From contig DATJZY010000122.1 of assembly GCA_035577985.1 (NCBI GenBank), positions 1-43,479 on the forward strand: DNA of 43,479 nucleotides. Direction: 5' to 3'. Each line of letters opens with the position of its first letter. The first letter of the stretch is position 1. Below, one piece after another: positions 21,853 through 30,276 of this stretch. The stretch comes from Candidatus Eisenbacteria bacterium. Its GTDB lineage: Bacteria; Desulfobacterota; Binatia; DP-6. The position numbers and the translations under genes were made by a program. The notes below the pieces were generated by a model. The model saw only the letters and a program-made list of their open reading frames with translations, had not been told where the DNA came from and searched no databases.

Positions 21853-22848
21853 TCAGGTCGTGCGGTCGCCGAGGCCGTGGGCGAGCCCTTCGAGCGCCGT
21901 CCGATAGTCGGAGGGCGGGAGAGCGGTGACCGCACCCAGGGCATCGCCGAGGGCGTCGCGGGCCCGATCGGCTACGCTGCGGCAGACGCCGGAGCGCCGG
22001 ATGCGGGCGAGCCCGGCCTCGATGTCGGCGGGGGTCGGCTGCGGGAGCCCGAAGATGCGCCGGACCTCCGCGTCGTGCGCCAGGGCCAGGACGATCGGCA
22101 GCGAGGGATTGCCGTCGCGCAGATCCAGACCGCGCGGCTTCCCGGTGCGTGCGGTCGATCCCTCCACGTCGAGCAGGTCGTCCTGCATCTGGAAGGCGCG
22201 CCCCACCTGCGTGCCGCACGCCTGCATCGCCGCGACGACGCTCGCCGGGGCGCCCGCGAGATGCGCTGCCGTGCGGGCGCCGGTCGCGAAGAGCGAGGCC
22301 GTCTTGCGGTCGATGATCTCCAGGTAGTCGTCCACCGTGACGGCCGGGTTCCGACGGAAGCGCGCCTGCAGGATCTCGCCCTCGGTGAGCGCGACGCACG
22401 CCTCGGCCGCCCAGCGGATGACGCTGGCTTCGAAGCGTGCGCAGAGCGCGAAGGCGCGGCAGAAGAGGAAATCGCCGGCGACGAGCGTGTCGCCGAGGCC
22501 GAACACGGCGAGCGCCGACGGCTTGCCCCGCCGCGTCTCGCCGCCGTCGATGATGTCGTCGTGCAGCAGCGTGGCCGAGTGGATGAGCTCGAGCGCCACC
22601 GCGGCTTCGATCACGTCGTCGCGCCGCGCGAGCGTGCCGCCGGACGCGGCGTGGGCCACCAGCGAGACGACCATCGGGCGCACGCGCTTGCCACCGGCGT
22701 CGACGAGGTGCGCGGTGATTTCGGTGAGACGCGGCTCGCGCGACTGCAATTCCTCGGCGAGCCGGGTCTCGACGCGCGCGAGGTCGTCGAGCACCGGCTG
22801 GGGAACGCTCGGGAGCGGGCTCGAGTCAGCGTGCGCGACGGGGTTCAC
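21853..22848 (-). CDS. Trans-polyprenyl diphosphate synthase (IspB-like)
   Basis: The product is 331 aa from GTG 22848. The two Asp-rich motifs are intact: HDDIIDGGETRRGKPS (first, DDxxD, about residue 97) and QMQDDLLD (second, about 221). GGKRVRPM is the substrate-binding Gly-Lys-Arg motif. Small residues before the first motif (LELIHSATLLHDD) and the overall length fit long-chain, quinone side-chain synthases (octaprenyl or similar) rather than farnesyl synthase. The exact chain length cannot be read from the sequence. It extends an allylic diphosphate with isopentenyl diphosphate units. It sits between moaA and an acyl-CoA ligase without overlap. Confidence 0.9.
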   Translation of the reverse strand: MNPVAHADSSPLPSVPQPVLDDLARVETRLAEELQSREPRLTEITAHLVDAGGKRVRPMVVSLVAHAASGGTLARRDDVIEAAVALELIHSATLLHDDIIDGGETRRGKPSALAVFGLGDTLVAGDFLFCRAFALCARFEASVIRWAAEACVALTEGEILQARFRRNPAVTVDDYLEIIDRKTASLFATGARTAAHLAGAPASVVAAMQACGTQVGRAFQMQDDLLDVEGSTARTGKPRGLDLRDGNPSLPIVLALAHDAEVRRIFGLPQPTPADIEAGLARIRRSGVCRSVADRARDALGDALGAVTALPPSDYRTALEGLAHGLGDRTT

Positions 22849-22864
22849 GACGGGACCAGGCGCG

Positions 22865-22893
22865 ACTCAACGAAAAGCAGCTGCCAAAGTCAA
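22865..22893 (-). promoter_or_regulatory. Weak candidate promoter of the polyprenyl synthase gene
   Basis: Minus strand: TTGACT (22893-22888), 17 nt, TTGAGT (22870-22865), then 16 nt to GTG 22848. The -35 box overlaps the stop codon of the upstream ligase gene. The -10 box is poor. Confidence 0.28.
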
Positions 22894-24341
22894 GGATCGA
22901 CGCGTCTGCGAAGGGGTGCCTTCAGGATCTTGCCCGTCGGTCCCTTCGGCAGCTCGGGCAGCACCGTGATCCGCACCGGACGCTTGTAGTCGGCGAGACG
23001 CCCGGCGCACCAGTCGTACAGGGCGGCCTCGTCGATCGCGCGATCGGGATGCGGGGCGACGAAGGCGCCGACGACCTCGCCGTAGAGCGCGTCGGGCAGG
23101 CCGATCACCGCCGCCTCGGCGACGTCGGGGTGGGAGTGCAGCACCTCCTCGATCTCGCGCGGGTAGACGTTCTCGCCGCCACGGATGATCATGTCGCTCG
23201 CGCGTCCGGCGATGTAGACGAAGCCGTCGGCGTCCTGGCGCGCGAGGTCGCCCGAATGGAGCCAGCCGCCGCGGAGCGCGTGGGCGGTGGCGTCCGGGTT
23301 GTTCCAGTAGCCCTGCATCACGTGCGGGCCGCGCATCACGATCTCGCCCACGTCGCCCCGCGGCACGTCGCGGTCGTGCTCGTCGACGATGCGCAGCTCT
23401 TCGAGCGCGAGGCCGCACGAGCCGGGCCGCCGGCGGCCACCCGTCGGGTTGAACGTCGCCCGGCACGTGCATTCGGTCATCCCGTAGCCCTCGATCACCT
23501 CGATGCCGAAGCGCGCCTCGAACCCGAGCAGGACGTCGGTGGGAACGGGCGCCGAGCCGGTGAGGATGAAGCGGAGGCTCGCGCGGTCCTCGGCGGCGGG
23601 CGCCGCCGCGCCGAGGAGCATCGAGAGCATGGTCGGCACGGTGCCGACGGTGGTCGGGCGGTGGCGGGAAACCGAAGACCAGAAGGTCGATGGCCGAAAT
23701 CGCTCCGCGACGATGGTGGCGCCGCCCGCGACCAGCGGGACGAGCGTGCCGATCACGATCGCGTTGGCGTGGAAGAGCGGCATGACGGTGAGGACGCGAT
23801 CCGCCGGACCCACGTCGAGCCAGGCTGCGATGCGGCGCGCGTTCGAGACCAGGTTCGCGTGCGTCATGACGGCGCCCTTCGGCTTCCCGGTCGTCCCCGA
23901 CGTATAGAGGATGAGCGCGGGGTCGCGCCTGGCCGGAGGGGGCGGAAGGGTGGCGGTGGGCGGTGGGGCGGCGACGTCGACCAGGGAAGGATGCTCGTCG
24001 AGGCCCGCGATCGCCCGCAACGCGTCGGTGGTCGAGACGAGCACGCGCGGCGTCGCATCACGGAAGAGATGCGTCACCTCGGTCGCGGTCCACCGCAGGT
24101 TCACCGGAACGGCGGCCGCGCCGGCGCAGGCGGTGGCGAGGAGCGCTTCGACCATGGCGACGGAGTTCGGCATCAGGATGGCGACCCGATCGCCGGCAAC
24201 GACGCCGGCGGCGCGGAGCTGGGCGGTCCGACCGGCGACACGCGCGCGCAGAGCCGCGCCGTCCAGCACGGCGCCGCTCGCCTCGTCGACGACCGCCGGG
24301 TCGGACGGCGCGCGCGCGAGCAGCACGTCGGTGATGGTCAT
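22890..24341 (-). CDS. AMP-forming acyl-CoA synthetase (ligase)
   Basis: The product is 483 aa from ATG 24341. An in-frame GTG at 24350 overlaps an AGGTGA site that suits the ATG better. The ANL-superfamily motifs are all present: LYTSGTTGKPKGAV (P-loop), EGYGMTEC, the hinge-region SGDLARQDADGFVYIAGR, RGGENVYPREIEE, and the catalytic Lys in GPTGKILK near the C-terminus. It activates a carboxylic acid with ATP and CoA to give acyl-CoA, AMP and PPi. The length and the C-terminal (ProTGKIL) form fit medium-chain or branched acid ligases. The substrate is unknown, although the window holds further acyl-CoA enzymes. Confidence 0.92.
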   Translation of the reverse strand: MTITDVLLARAPSDPAVVDEASGAVLDGAALRARVAGRTAQLRAAGVVAGDRVAILMPNSVAMVEALLATACAGAAAVPVNLRWTATEVTHLFRDATPRVLVSTTDALRAIAGLDEHPSLVDVAAPPPTATLPPPPARRDPALILYTSGTTGKPKGAVMTHANLVSNARRIAAWLDVGPADRVLTVMPLFHANAIVIGTLVPLVAGGATIVAERFRPSTFWSSVSRHRPTTVGTVPTMLSMLLGAAAPAAEDRASLRFILTGSAPVPTDVLLGFEARFGIEVIEGYGMTECTCRATFNPTGGRRRPGSCGLALEELRIVDEHDRDVPRGDVGEIVMRGPHVMQGYWNNPDATAHALRGGWLHSGDLARQDADGFVYIAGRASDMIIRGGENVYPREIEEVLHSHPDVAEAAVIGLPDALYGEVVGAFVAPHPDRAIDEAALYDWCAGRLADYKRPVRITVLPELPKGPTGKILKAPLRRRVDP

Positions 24342-24370
24342 TGGAGTCACCTATCGCACGATGCTAGCGG
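24341..24370 (+). promoter_or_regulatory. Weak candidate promoter of the SnoaL-like gene
   Basis: TTGGAG (24341-24346), 18 nt, TAGCGG (24365-24370), 7 nt to ATG 24378. The -10 box lacks the final T. It overlaps the 5' end of the divergent ligase gene, so the two genes cannot easily be transcribed at once. Confidence 0.3.
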
Positions 24371-24377
24371 TGCCGTC

Positions 24378-24797
24378 ATGTCGATCGACGACGCCGAGCG
24401 CGAGCGCCGGCACCGGCTCGTCCACGCCCACATGAGCGTCGAGAACCGGCACGACCTCGACTGCATCATGGCGACGTTCTCGGGCGACGCGGAGATGCTC
24501 TACAACCGGACGTCGTTCCACGATCCCGAGAGCATCCGGCAGGCGCACGCGTATTTCGGTCTCTCGCCGGCGGCGGGCGCGTTCGAGGGGCTGCGCGTCG
24601 TGCCGGACGCCGAGCACGTGACGGCCGACGAGATCGTGATCGAAGGACGCATGTGCGGGAAGCACGTCGGCGAGTTCCAGGGGTTCGCGCCGACCGGGCG
24701 CGACGTCGAGATGCCGTACGTCGCATTCTATCGCTTCGACGCGGCCGGTAGGCTCACGTCGGAGCGCGTCGTGATGAACCTGGCCGTCCTGGCCTGA
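24378..24797 (+). CDS. SnoaL/NTF2-like polyketide-cyclase-fold protein
   Basis: The product is 139 aa. The pattern is typical of SnoaL-like cone-shaped alpha+beta barrels: an N-terminal helix (RRHRLVHAHMSVENRHD), DLDCIMATFSGDAEM, the FHDPESIRQAHAYF segment and C-terminal strands (EMPYVAFYRFDAAGRLTSERVVMN). Members include cyclases, isomerases and binding proteins, so no reaction can be assigned. The NRHDLDCIMATF segment resembles the ester-cyclase subgroup. It is divergent from the acyl-CoA ligase across 36 bp. Confidence 0.8.
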   Translation: MSIDDAERERRHRLVHAHMSVENRHDLDCIMATFSGDAEMLYNRTSFHDPESIRQAHAYFGLSPAAGAFEGLRVVPDAEHVTADEIVIEGRMCGKHVGEFQGFAPTGRDVEMPYVAFYRFDAAGRLTSERVVMNLAVLA

Positions 24798-24807
24798 CAC
24801 CGTCGCG

Positions 24808-24836
24808 TTGCCTTCGGCGGGCGCCGTCGCTACACC
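24808..24836 (+). promoter_or_regulatory. Candidate promoter of the Mrp gene
   Basis: TTGCCT (24808-24813), 17 nt, TACACC (24831-24836), 9 nt to ATG 24846. No Shine-Dalgarno site lies in the short gap. Confidence 0.42.
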
Positions 24837-24845
24837 AACCGGTCG

Positions 24846-25928
24846 ATGGTGGCGCCGAGCCCCGAACGTCTACGCGACGCCCTGAAGGCGGTCCTGTTCC
24901 CAGGCTTTCGGCGCGACATCGTCACGCTCGGCATGGTGTCGGAGATCCGTGTCGACGGACCGAGCGTCCACGTGCATCTGCGGCCGGGCACCGACAAGCC
25001 CGAGACCCTGGCGGCCCTGCGTGTGGGCATCGACACGGCGCTGCGACGCGAGCCGGGTGTCGAGCGCGTGCAGGTCCACGTGGCGTCGGCGGACGCGGGC
25101 CGCGGCCGGGATCCGTTCAAGGGTCGCAGCGCGATTCCCGGCGTGCGGCACGTGATCGCCGTGTCGTCGACCAAGGGCGGCGTCGGCAAGTCGACGGTCG
25201 CGATGAACCTCGCCCTGGCGCTCGCCGAGCGCGGGCACGCGGTCGGGATCGCCGACGCCGACGTGTACGGGCCGAGCCTCCCGATCATGCTCGGGACGAC
25301 CGCGCGGCCCACGGTCTCTCAGGAGAAGCGCATCGCGCCCGTCGAGCGCTACGGGCTCAAGCTCATGTCGATGGGTTTCTTCCTCGACGAGCAGTCTCCC
25401 GTCATCTGGCGTGGCCCGATCGTCATGGGGATCATCCGGCAGTTCCTGAAGGACGTCGACTGGGGACGGCTCGACTTTCTCGTCATCGATCTGCCGCCGG
25501 GAACGGGCGACGCCGTGCTGACGCTGGTGCAGCAGGTGCCGGTCACCGGCGCGGTCATCGTGACCACGCCGCAGGACGTGGCGCTCCTCGACGTGGGCCG
25601 CGGGATCGCGATGTTCGCGCAGGTCGCGACGCCGGTGCTCGGCGTGGTCGAGAACATGGCGGGTTACGTGTGCGCGTCGTGCGGCACCGACGATCCGATC
25701 TTCGGCGAAGGGGGCGGGCAACGCCTGGCGGACGCCTTCGGCGTGCCGCTGCTCGGACGGATCCCGCTCGCGCCCGCGGTGCGCGTCGGCGGCGATGCCG
25801 GAACGCCGATCGTCGTCGCCGAGCCGCGCCATCCGGTGAGCGATGCCTTCCGTGCGCTGGCCGCACGGGTCGTGGAGGAGGCGGATCGTGCCGCCGCCAC
25901 CACGCCCCTCGGCGTCGAAGCCGAGTGA
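24846..25928 (+). CDS. mrp: Mrp/ApbC-type Fe-S cluster carrier ATPase
   Basis: The product is 360 aa. Residues about 5-85 form an N-terminal MIP18/DUF59-like domain. They are followed by a MinD-like P-loop with the deviant Walker A KGGVGKST (about residue 111), the switch region DADVYGPSLP and the FLVIDLPPGTGD Walker B region. The C-terminal CASC pair (CxxC) is the site where Mrp/Nbp35 proteins hold a bridging 4Fe-4S cluster. It loads clusters onto target enzymes. A 2[4Fe-4S] ferredoxin gene follows 60 bp downstream under its own candidate promoter, and Fe-S clients such as MoaA and family 4 UDG are encoded nearby. Confidence 0.93.
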   Translation: MVAPSPERLRDALKAVLFPGFRRDIVTLGMVSEIRVDGPSVHVHLRPGTDKPETLAALRVGIDTALRREPGVERVQVHVASADAGRGRDPFKGRSAIPGVRHVIAVSSTKGGVGKSTVAMNLALALAERGHAVGIADADVYGPSLPIMLGTTARPTVSQEKRIAPVERYGLKLMSMGFFLDEQSPVIWRGPIVMGIIRQFLKDVDWGRLDFLVIDLPPGTGDAVLTLVQQVPVTGAVIVTTPQDVALLDVGRGIAMFAQVATPVLGVVENMAGYVCASCGTDDPIFGEGGGQRLADAFGVPLLGRIPLAPAVRVGGDAGTPIVVAEPRHPVSDAFRALAARVVEEADRAAATTPLGVEAE

Positions 25929-25950
25929 CGATCTGCGAGCCGCCGCGAGG

Positions 25951-25979
25951 TTGTCACATGATCGGACGCACGGTAGGGT
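25951..25979 (+). promoter_or_regulatory. Candidate ferredoxin promoter
   Basis: TTGTCA (25951-25956), 17 nt, TAGGGT (25974-25979), 9 nt to ATG 25989. The boxes and spacing nearly duplicate those before the EIIA-like gene on the other strand. Confidence 0.5.
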
Positions 25980-25988
25980 CGACGGGCC

Positions 25989-26324
25989 ATGTCCACGATG
26001 ATCACCGAGGAGTGCATCAACTGCGGCGCCTGTGAGCCCGAGTGCCCGAACACCGCCATCTACGAGGGTGGGGCGAACTTCGAGTACGACGGCCAGTCCA
26101 AGCCGGCACTCACCCAGGACATCTACTTCATCGTGCCGGAGAAGTGCACCGAGTGCGTGGGCTTCTTCGATCAGGAGCAGTGTGCCGCCGTGTGCCCGGT
26201 CGACTGCTGCGTGCCGAACCCGCAGGACGTGGAGACCGAGGAGCAGCTGATCGCGAAGGCCAAGGTCATCCACCCCGACCAGGAGTTCGCGGCCGAGTTT
26301 CCGTCGCGCTTCCGCAAGAAGTAG
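25989..26324 (+). CDS. 2[4Fe-4S] ferredoxin, Alvin/YfhL-type
   Basis: The product is 111 aa. The first cluster motif is [12 protein letters not shown]. The second is split, CTEC then eight residues then [10 protein letters not shown], the long CxxCx8C spacing that marks Alvin-type low-potential ferredoxins. Between them is an insertion ([11 protein letters not shown]...). The tail after the second cluster ([17 protein letters not shown]) is helical, as in this class. It is a soluble electron carrier with a very low potential. The partner is unknown. Confidence 0.93.
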   Translation: MSTMITEECINCGACEPECPNTAIYEGGANFEYDGQSKPALTQDIYFIVPEKCTECVGFFDQEQCAAVCPVDCCVPNPQDVETEEQLIAKAKVIHPDQEFAAEFPSRFRKK

Positions 26325-26338
26325 AGGGTCGTGCCCGC

Positions 26339-26367
26339 TTTCGTCCGGCCGCGGGCCGGGCGATAAT
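26339..26367 (+). promoter_or_regulatory. Candidate promoter with a palindrome in its spacer
   Basis: TTTCGT (26339-26344), 17 nt, GATAAT (26362-26367), with 23 nt to GTG 26391. The spacer holds a perfect inverted repeat, CCGGCC-GCG-GGCCGG (26345-26359). The repeat may be a terminator hairpin for the ferredoxin gene or an operator. Confidence 0.35.
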
Positions 26368-26390
26368 GCCGTCGCGGTCGCCGCGCGGCC

Positions 26391-27413
26391 GTGACCGGGG
26401 GATCCCTGAAGACCGCCATCCGACTCATCGTCGCCGTCGCCGTCTCGGGAGGCTGTCTCTACTTCGCGACGCGCGGCACCGACTGGGCCGGCGTCGAGGC
26501 CGTGTTACGCGGGGCGAGCCCGGGTTGGTCGCTGGGCGTGATCCTGGTGAGCCTCGGCTGCCACGTCCTGCGCGCCGAGCGCTGGCGCGTCCTGCTGCGT
26601 CCGGTCGGCGACGTGCCGCGCGGGCCCGCGATCACGTCGACGTTCATCGGCTTCGGGGCCAACAGCGTGCTGCCCCTGCGTGTGGGTGAGATCGTGCGTC
26701 CGGTGCTGCTCGCCCGGCGGGTACGAATCGGCGTCCCGGCGACGATCTCGTCGATCGTCCTCGAGCGGCTCTTCGACGGGCTGCTCGTCGTCTGCTGCTT
26801 CCTCGCCGTCGGCGTTCTGTACGACGTCGACCCGCACCTGCGGACGGTGGCCATCGTTTTCGGCGGTGGCGCCCTGCTCACGTTCGCCGTCCTCATGTTG
26901 ATGGCGCGCCATCGCGAGCGTTCGGAAGCGCTGGTCCGACGCCTGCTGAGCCCCTTGCCGGCGCGCGCGCGCGACGTGATCTGGTCGATCGCCGAGGGGC
27001 TGCTGCACGGCCTGGGTGGTCTCGCGGACGGGCGCTCGATCGCGCTCGTGCTCGTGTACTCGATCGTGCTCTGGAGCGCGATCACGCTCACGTACACGCT
27101 CTCGTTCCTGGCCCTCGACATCCACGTTCCGCTCGTCGTGGCGTCGTTGACGACGGTCGTGGTGGTCGGCGCGTTCGTCATGCTCCCCCAGGCGCCGGGG
27201 TTCATCGGGACCTGGCAGCTGGGCTGCACGACGGCCCTCGGGCTGTTCCACGTGCCGGCCGACGTCGCCGTCGGGTACTCGCTCCTCACCTGGGTGATCC
27301 AGATGATCGTCAACGTCGGTTCGGCGGCGGTGAGCCTGGCACTGCAGGACGTCTCAGTGCGCCAGCTTGCGCAGGACGTCGAGAAGGCGGAGCAGGAGGC
27401 GGTCCATGGCTGA
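26391..27413 (+). CDS. Flippase-like integral membrane protein (LPG synthase TM family)
   Basis: The product is 340 aa from GTG 26391, with about eight to nine hydrophobic helices. It belongs by pattern to the UPF0104/lysylphosphatidylglycerol synthase transmembrane family (PF03706-like): RAERWRVLL after the second helix, a conserved FIGFGANSVLPLRVGEIVRPVLLARR loop, and the PQAPGFIGTWQLG segment near the C-terminal third. No aminoacyl-transferase domain is attached, so it is not a full MprF. Such stand-alone proteins are thought to flip or modify lipid-linked molecules, but most are uncharacterised. It overlaps the coaBC start by 8 nt. Confidence 0.85.
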   Translation: MTGGSLKTAIRLIVAVAVSGGCLYFATRGTDWAGVEAVLRGASPGWSLGVILVSLGCHVLRAERWRVLLRPVGDVPRGPAITSTFIGFGANSVLPLRVGEIVRPVLLARRVRIGVPATISSIVLERLFDGLLVVCCFLAVGVLYDVDPHLRTVAIVFGGGALLTFAVLMLMARHRERSEALVRRLLSPLPARARDVIWSIAEGLLHGLGGLADGRSIALVLVYSIVLWSAITLTYTLSFLALDIHVPLVVASLTTVVVVGAFVMLPQAPGFIGTWQLGCTTALGLFHVPADVAVGYSLLTWVIQMIVNVGSAAVSLALQDVSVRQLAQDVEKAEQEAVHG

Positions 27414-28701
27414 GCCCCTCCAGGGACGCACGGTGCTGGTCGGGATCTCGGGCGGCATCGCGTGCTACAAGGCGTGCGAGCTGGTCCGGGCCCTGCGCCA
27501 GGCGGGCGCGACCGTTCCGGTCGTCATGACGCGCGGCGCGCGCGAGTTCGTGGCGCCGCTGACGCTCCAGACGCTGTCGGGGCGACCCGTCGCGACCGAA
27601 ACCTTCGACCTCACGCAGGAGTCCGAGATCGGTCACATCCGGCTCGCCGACACGGCCGACGTGGTCGTGATCGCGCCGGCGACGGCGAACGTGATCGCGA
27701 AGCTCGCGCACGGGATCGCGGACGATCTCCTCACCACCGTGCTCCTCGCGACGCGCGCGCCCGTCCTCGTCGCGCCGGCGATGAACGTGCATATGTGGGA
27801 GCATCCGGCGACCCGGGAGAACGTGGCGACGCTGGCGGGGCGCGGGGTGCGCATCGTCGGGCCGGCGGTCGGCTCGCTCGCCTGCGGCTACGAGGGGGCT
27901 GGCCGGCTGGCCGAGATCCCCGACATCGTCGAGGGCATCGTCACGGCGCTGACGCCGCAGGACCTGGCGGGCGAGCGCGTGCTCGTGTCGGCGGGACCGA
28001 CGCGCGAGGCGATCGATCCCGTGCGCTACCTCACCAACCACTCGAGCGGCAAGATGGGCTACGCGATCGCGCGCGTCGCGCGCCGCCGGGGCGCCGAGGT
28101 GACGCTGGTGAGCGGGCCGGTCGCGCTTCCGCCGCCGCCCGGCGTGCGGACGATCCCGGTCGAGAGCGCGCGCGAGATGGCGGCGGCCCTGCGGTCCGAG
28201 TTCCCGCGCGCCACCCTCCTGGTGATGGCGGCGGCGGTCGCCGACTACCGCGCGGCGCGCCCGGCGGAGCGAAAGGTGAAGAAGTCGTCGAGCCACCTGG
28301 CGCTCGAGCTCGCGCGCAACGAGGACATCATCTCCGGCCTGGCCGCCGCCAAGCGTGACCGCGTCGTCGTCGGGTTCGCGGCCGAGACGCACGACCTGGT
28401 GACGGAGGCGCGGCGCAAGCTTCGCGAGAAGCGCCTCGACCTCGTCGTGGCCAACGACGTGACCGCGGAGGGTGCCGGCTTCGGATCGGACACGAACGTC
28501 GTGCGGCTGATCGACGCCGCCGGCGGTGACGAGGTGCTACCCGTGCTTCCGAAGGACGAGGTCGCGGCCCGGATCCTCGACTGGTTCGTGCAGCGCCGCC
28601 AGGGCGCCGCCCGTCGCCGGCCCGCGCCGGTTACGCGGCGGGTGGCCGGAGCGCGCGCAGCTCGTCGGCGATCGCGACGGGGACCTCGCCCTTCGCCTTG
28701 A
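27406..28701 (+). CDS. coaBC: CoaBC, bifunctional phosphopantothenoylcysteine synthetase/decarboxylase
   Basis: The product is 431 aa from ATG 27406. The N-terminal flavoprotein CoaC domain shows the [11 protein letters not shown] start, [21 protein letters not shown] with the active-site His, PAMNVHMW, and [14 protein letters not shown] with the active-site Cys. The C-terminal CoaB domain shows [24 protein letters not shown] and [16 protein letters not shown]. It carries out two central steps of CoA synthesis from 4'-phosphopantothenate. The last 35 residues are an Arg/Ala/Pro tail outside the conserved domain. This tail reads antisense through the 3' end of the convergent phospholipase gene for 71 bp. 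Confidence 0.95.
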   Translation: MAEPLQGRTVLVGISGGIACYKACELVRALRQAGATVPVVMTRGAREFVAPLTLQTLSGRPVATETFDLTQESEIGHIRLADTADVVVIAPATANVIAKLAHGIADDLLTTVLLATRAPVLVAPAMNVHMWEHPATRENVATLAGRGVRIVGPAVGSLACGYEGAGRLAEIPDIVEGIVTALTPQDLAGERVLVSAGPTREAIDPVRYLTNHSSGKMGYAIARVARRRGAEVTLVSGPVALPPPPGVRTIPVESAREMAAALRSEFPRATLLVMAAAVADYRAARPAERKVKKSSSHLALELARNEDIISGLAAAKRDRVVVGFAAETHDLVTEARRKLREKRLDLVVANDVTAEGAGFGSDTNVVRLIDAAGGDEVLPVLPKDEVAARILDWFVQRRQGAARRRPAPVTRRVAGARAARRRSRRGPRPSP

Positions 28702-29491
28702 GCGCGCGGAGCTTGGCGCGGAGCGCGCTCGCCTGCGCGAGCGCCTGATGTCCGGTCGGATCGGCGTGCTGGCACGCGCTCTCCTGCCCATGGAGGAGGA
28801 GGTCCTGGATGGCGCTCACGCACACCGTGTTGAAGCGTTCGACCTCGGCCCCCGGTAGCGGGTAGCGCGAGCGCTCGCCGAGGCCGCGCACCATCGCCTG
28901 CCACTGGCCGAGCTGCTGCAGCGCCATCAGCGAGTTGAAGATCCGCTTGTTGGTCTTGAACGAGAACAGGGTGCGCTCGACCACGCGACTCACCAGGCGA
29001 TCGAGGTCGGTATACCGGTGGCGGAGCACGGAGCGGATCAATCGCCACTGATCACGGCGTTGCGCCGCGTCGAAGCGTGCCTCCCAGTAGATGTGCCGCA
29101 GGGAGCGCGCCTCGAAGGAGAGCACGAGCTGCACCGGGACGTAGTGGTTGTGCGAGTACACGTCGGCGGCGAGGTGCGAGAGGTAGCCGTAGGCGAACGC
29201 CTCTTCGCGCTCGTTCTTCGCGCTCTCGACGATCTGCCACCCGACCGGCCAGCAGTGACAGTGCGTGTAGAGGCTGCGCGTGTACTTCTTGGCGTGGAAG
29301 ATGTCCGCGGCGACGCAACCGTACAGATAGGCGAGACGATGCGCGCCCAGCAGCTCTTCGAGCGGCCCCGTGAGCGCAGTGAGATCGCCGAGCACGCGCG
29401 CGCCGTGGACGAGGTGCGTGACGGGGCCCCACGCGTGGGCGTCACCCGGCCACAGGAGCACGACGACCGCTGCGAGGCCGGCTAGCATCAT
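28631..29491 (-). CDS. Secreted zinc-dependent phospholipase C-like protein
   Basis: The product is 286 aa from ATG 29491; a second ATG follows directly. The signal peptide (LAGLAAVVVLLWPGDAHA) would be cut just before Trp, giving a mature N-terminus WGPVTH. Clostridial and Bacillus phospholipase C enzymes use the N-terminal Trp as a zinc ligand, so this cut matters. Further zinc-ligand candidates are the His and Asp of GCVAADIFH, SLYTHCHCW and YGYLSHLAADVYSHNHYVP. The C-terminal third is helical and basic. It is probably an exported hydrolase of phospholipids. Homologues of unknown function also occur in this fold. Its 3' end overlaps coaBC. Confidence 0.82.
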   Translation of the reverse strand: MMLAGLAAVVVLLWPGDAHAWGPVTHLVHGARVLGDLTALTGPLEELLGAHRLAYLYGCVAADIFHAKKYTRSLYTHCHCWPVGWQIVESAKNEREEAFAYGYLSHLAADVYSHNHYVPVQLVLSFEARSLRHIYWEARFDAAQRRDQWRLIRSVLRHRYTDLDRLVSRVVERTLFSFKTNKRIFNSLMALQQLGQWQAMVRGLGERSRYPLPGAEVERFNTVCVSAIQDLLLHGQESACQHADPTGHQALAQASALRAKLRALKAKGEVPVAIADELRALRPPAA

Positions 29492-29500
29492 CGCGGGAAA

Positions 29501-29529
29501 ACTCTACAATGCGGCCGGTGGGGTCACAA
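29501..29529 (-). promoter_or_regulatory. Candidate phospholipase promoter
   Basis: Minus strand: TTGTGA (29529-29524), 17 nt, TAGAGT (29506-29501), 9 nt to ATG 29491. It lies over the start of the divergent UDG gene and overlaps that gene's -10 box. Confidence 0.48.
29505..29510 (+). promoter_or_regulatory. Candidate -10 box of the udg-secF operon
   Basis: TACAAT matches the -10 consensus in five of six bases and stands 7 nt before GTG 29518. No good -35 box lies 17-18 nt upstream. It overlaps the opposing phospholipase -10 box by two bases. Confidence 0.4.
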
Positions 29530-30276
29530 GACGAGTGCAGCGACCTCGCGCGTGCGCTACTGGCCCACGTCGACTACCAGCGCGCACTCGGCGTCGAGGG
29601 CGTGCCGCCGGGAGCCCCGGTGGTGGCCGTGCCGACCGCGCCGCCGGTCGTCGACGACCCCGTGACGCGCGTCGCGCCGGAGCAGATCGCCCTGGGCACG
29701 CAGCTGGGCGAGGAGACCCTCGAAGCAGTGCGTGGCGATCTGGGCGACTGCCAGCGCTGCAAGCTGGCGCCGCACCGCACGCGCCTCGTGTTCGGCGTGG
29801 GGAGTCCGAAGGCCCGCCTCGTCTTCGTGGGCGAGGGCCCCGGCGCCGACGAGGACGCGCAGGGCGAGCCGTTCGTCGGTCGCGCCGGACAGCTCCTCAC
29901 CGAGATCATCACCAAGGGCATGCGGATCCGCCGCGAGGACGTCTACATCTGCAACGTCATCAAGTGCCGGCCGCCCGGGAACCGCAATCCCGAGCCCGAC
30001 GAGGTGGCGGCCTGCGAGCCGTTCCTGGTGCGGCAGCTCCGCAGCATCGGGCCCGAGGTGATCGTCGCGCTCGGGAAGTTCGCGGCCCAGACCCTCCTTC
30101 GCTCGAGGACGCCGATCACGCAGCTGCGGGGCCGGTGGTTCGACTACCACGGCATCATGCTCATGCCGACGTTTCATCCGGCCTACCTGCTGCGCACGCC
30201 GGGCGACAAGCGGCTCGTGTGGGAGGACATCCAGAAGGTGATGCGGGTCCTCGGGATGCCGACGCCGTCGAAATGA
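29518..30276 (+). CDS. Family 4 uracil-DNA glycosylase with 4Fe-4S cluster
   Basis: The product is 252 aa from GTG 29518. An ATG at 29509 in frame overlaps the predicted -10 box. The N-terminal about 75 residues are a variable Pro/Val-rich leader. The glycosylase domain then shows cluster Cys in CQRC, VGEGPGADEDAQGEPFVGRAGQLL (uracil pocket), YICNVIKCRPPGNRNPEPDEVAAC with the other two cluster Cys, and the HPAYLLR motif. It removes uracil from DNA. It heads an eight-gene run through secF, overlapping the next gene by ATGA, and is divergent from the phospholipase gene across a very short gap. Confidence 0.92.
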   Translation: MGSQDECSDLARALLAHVDYQRALGVEGVPPGAPVVAVPTAPPVVDDPVTRVAPEQIALGTQLGEETLEAVRGDLGDCQRCKLAPHRTRLVFGVGSPKARLVFVGEGPGADEDAQGEPFVGRAGQLLTEIITKGMRIRREDVYICNVIKCRPPGNRNPEPDEVAACEPFLVRQLRSIGPEVIVALGKFAAQTLLRSRTPITQLRGRWFDYHGIMLMPTFHPAYLLRTPGDKRLVWEDIQKVMRVLGMPTPSK

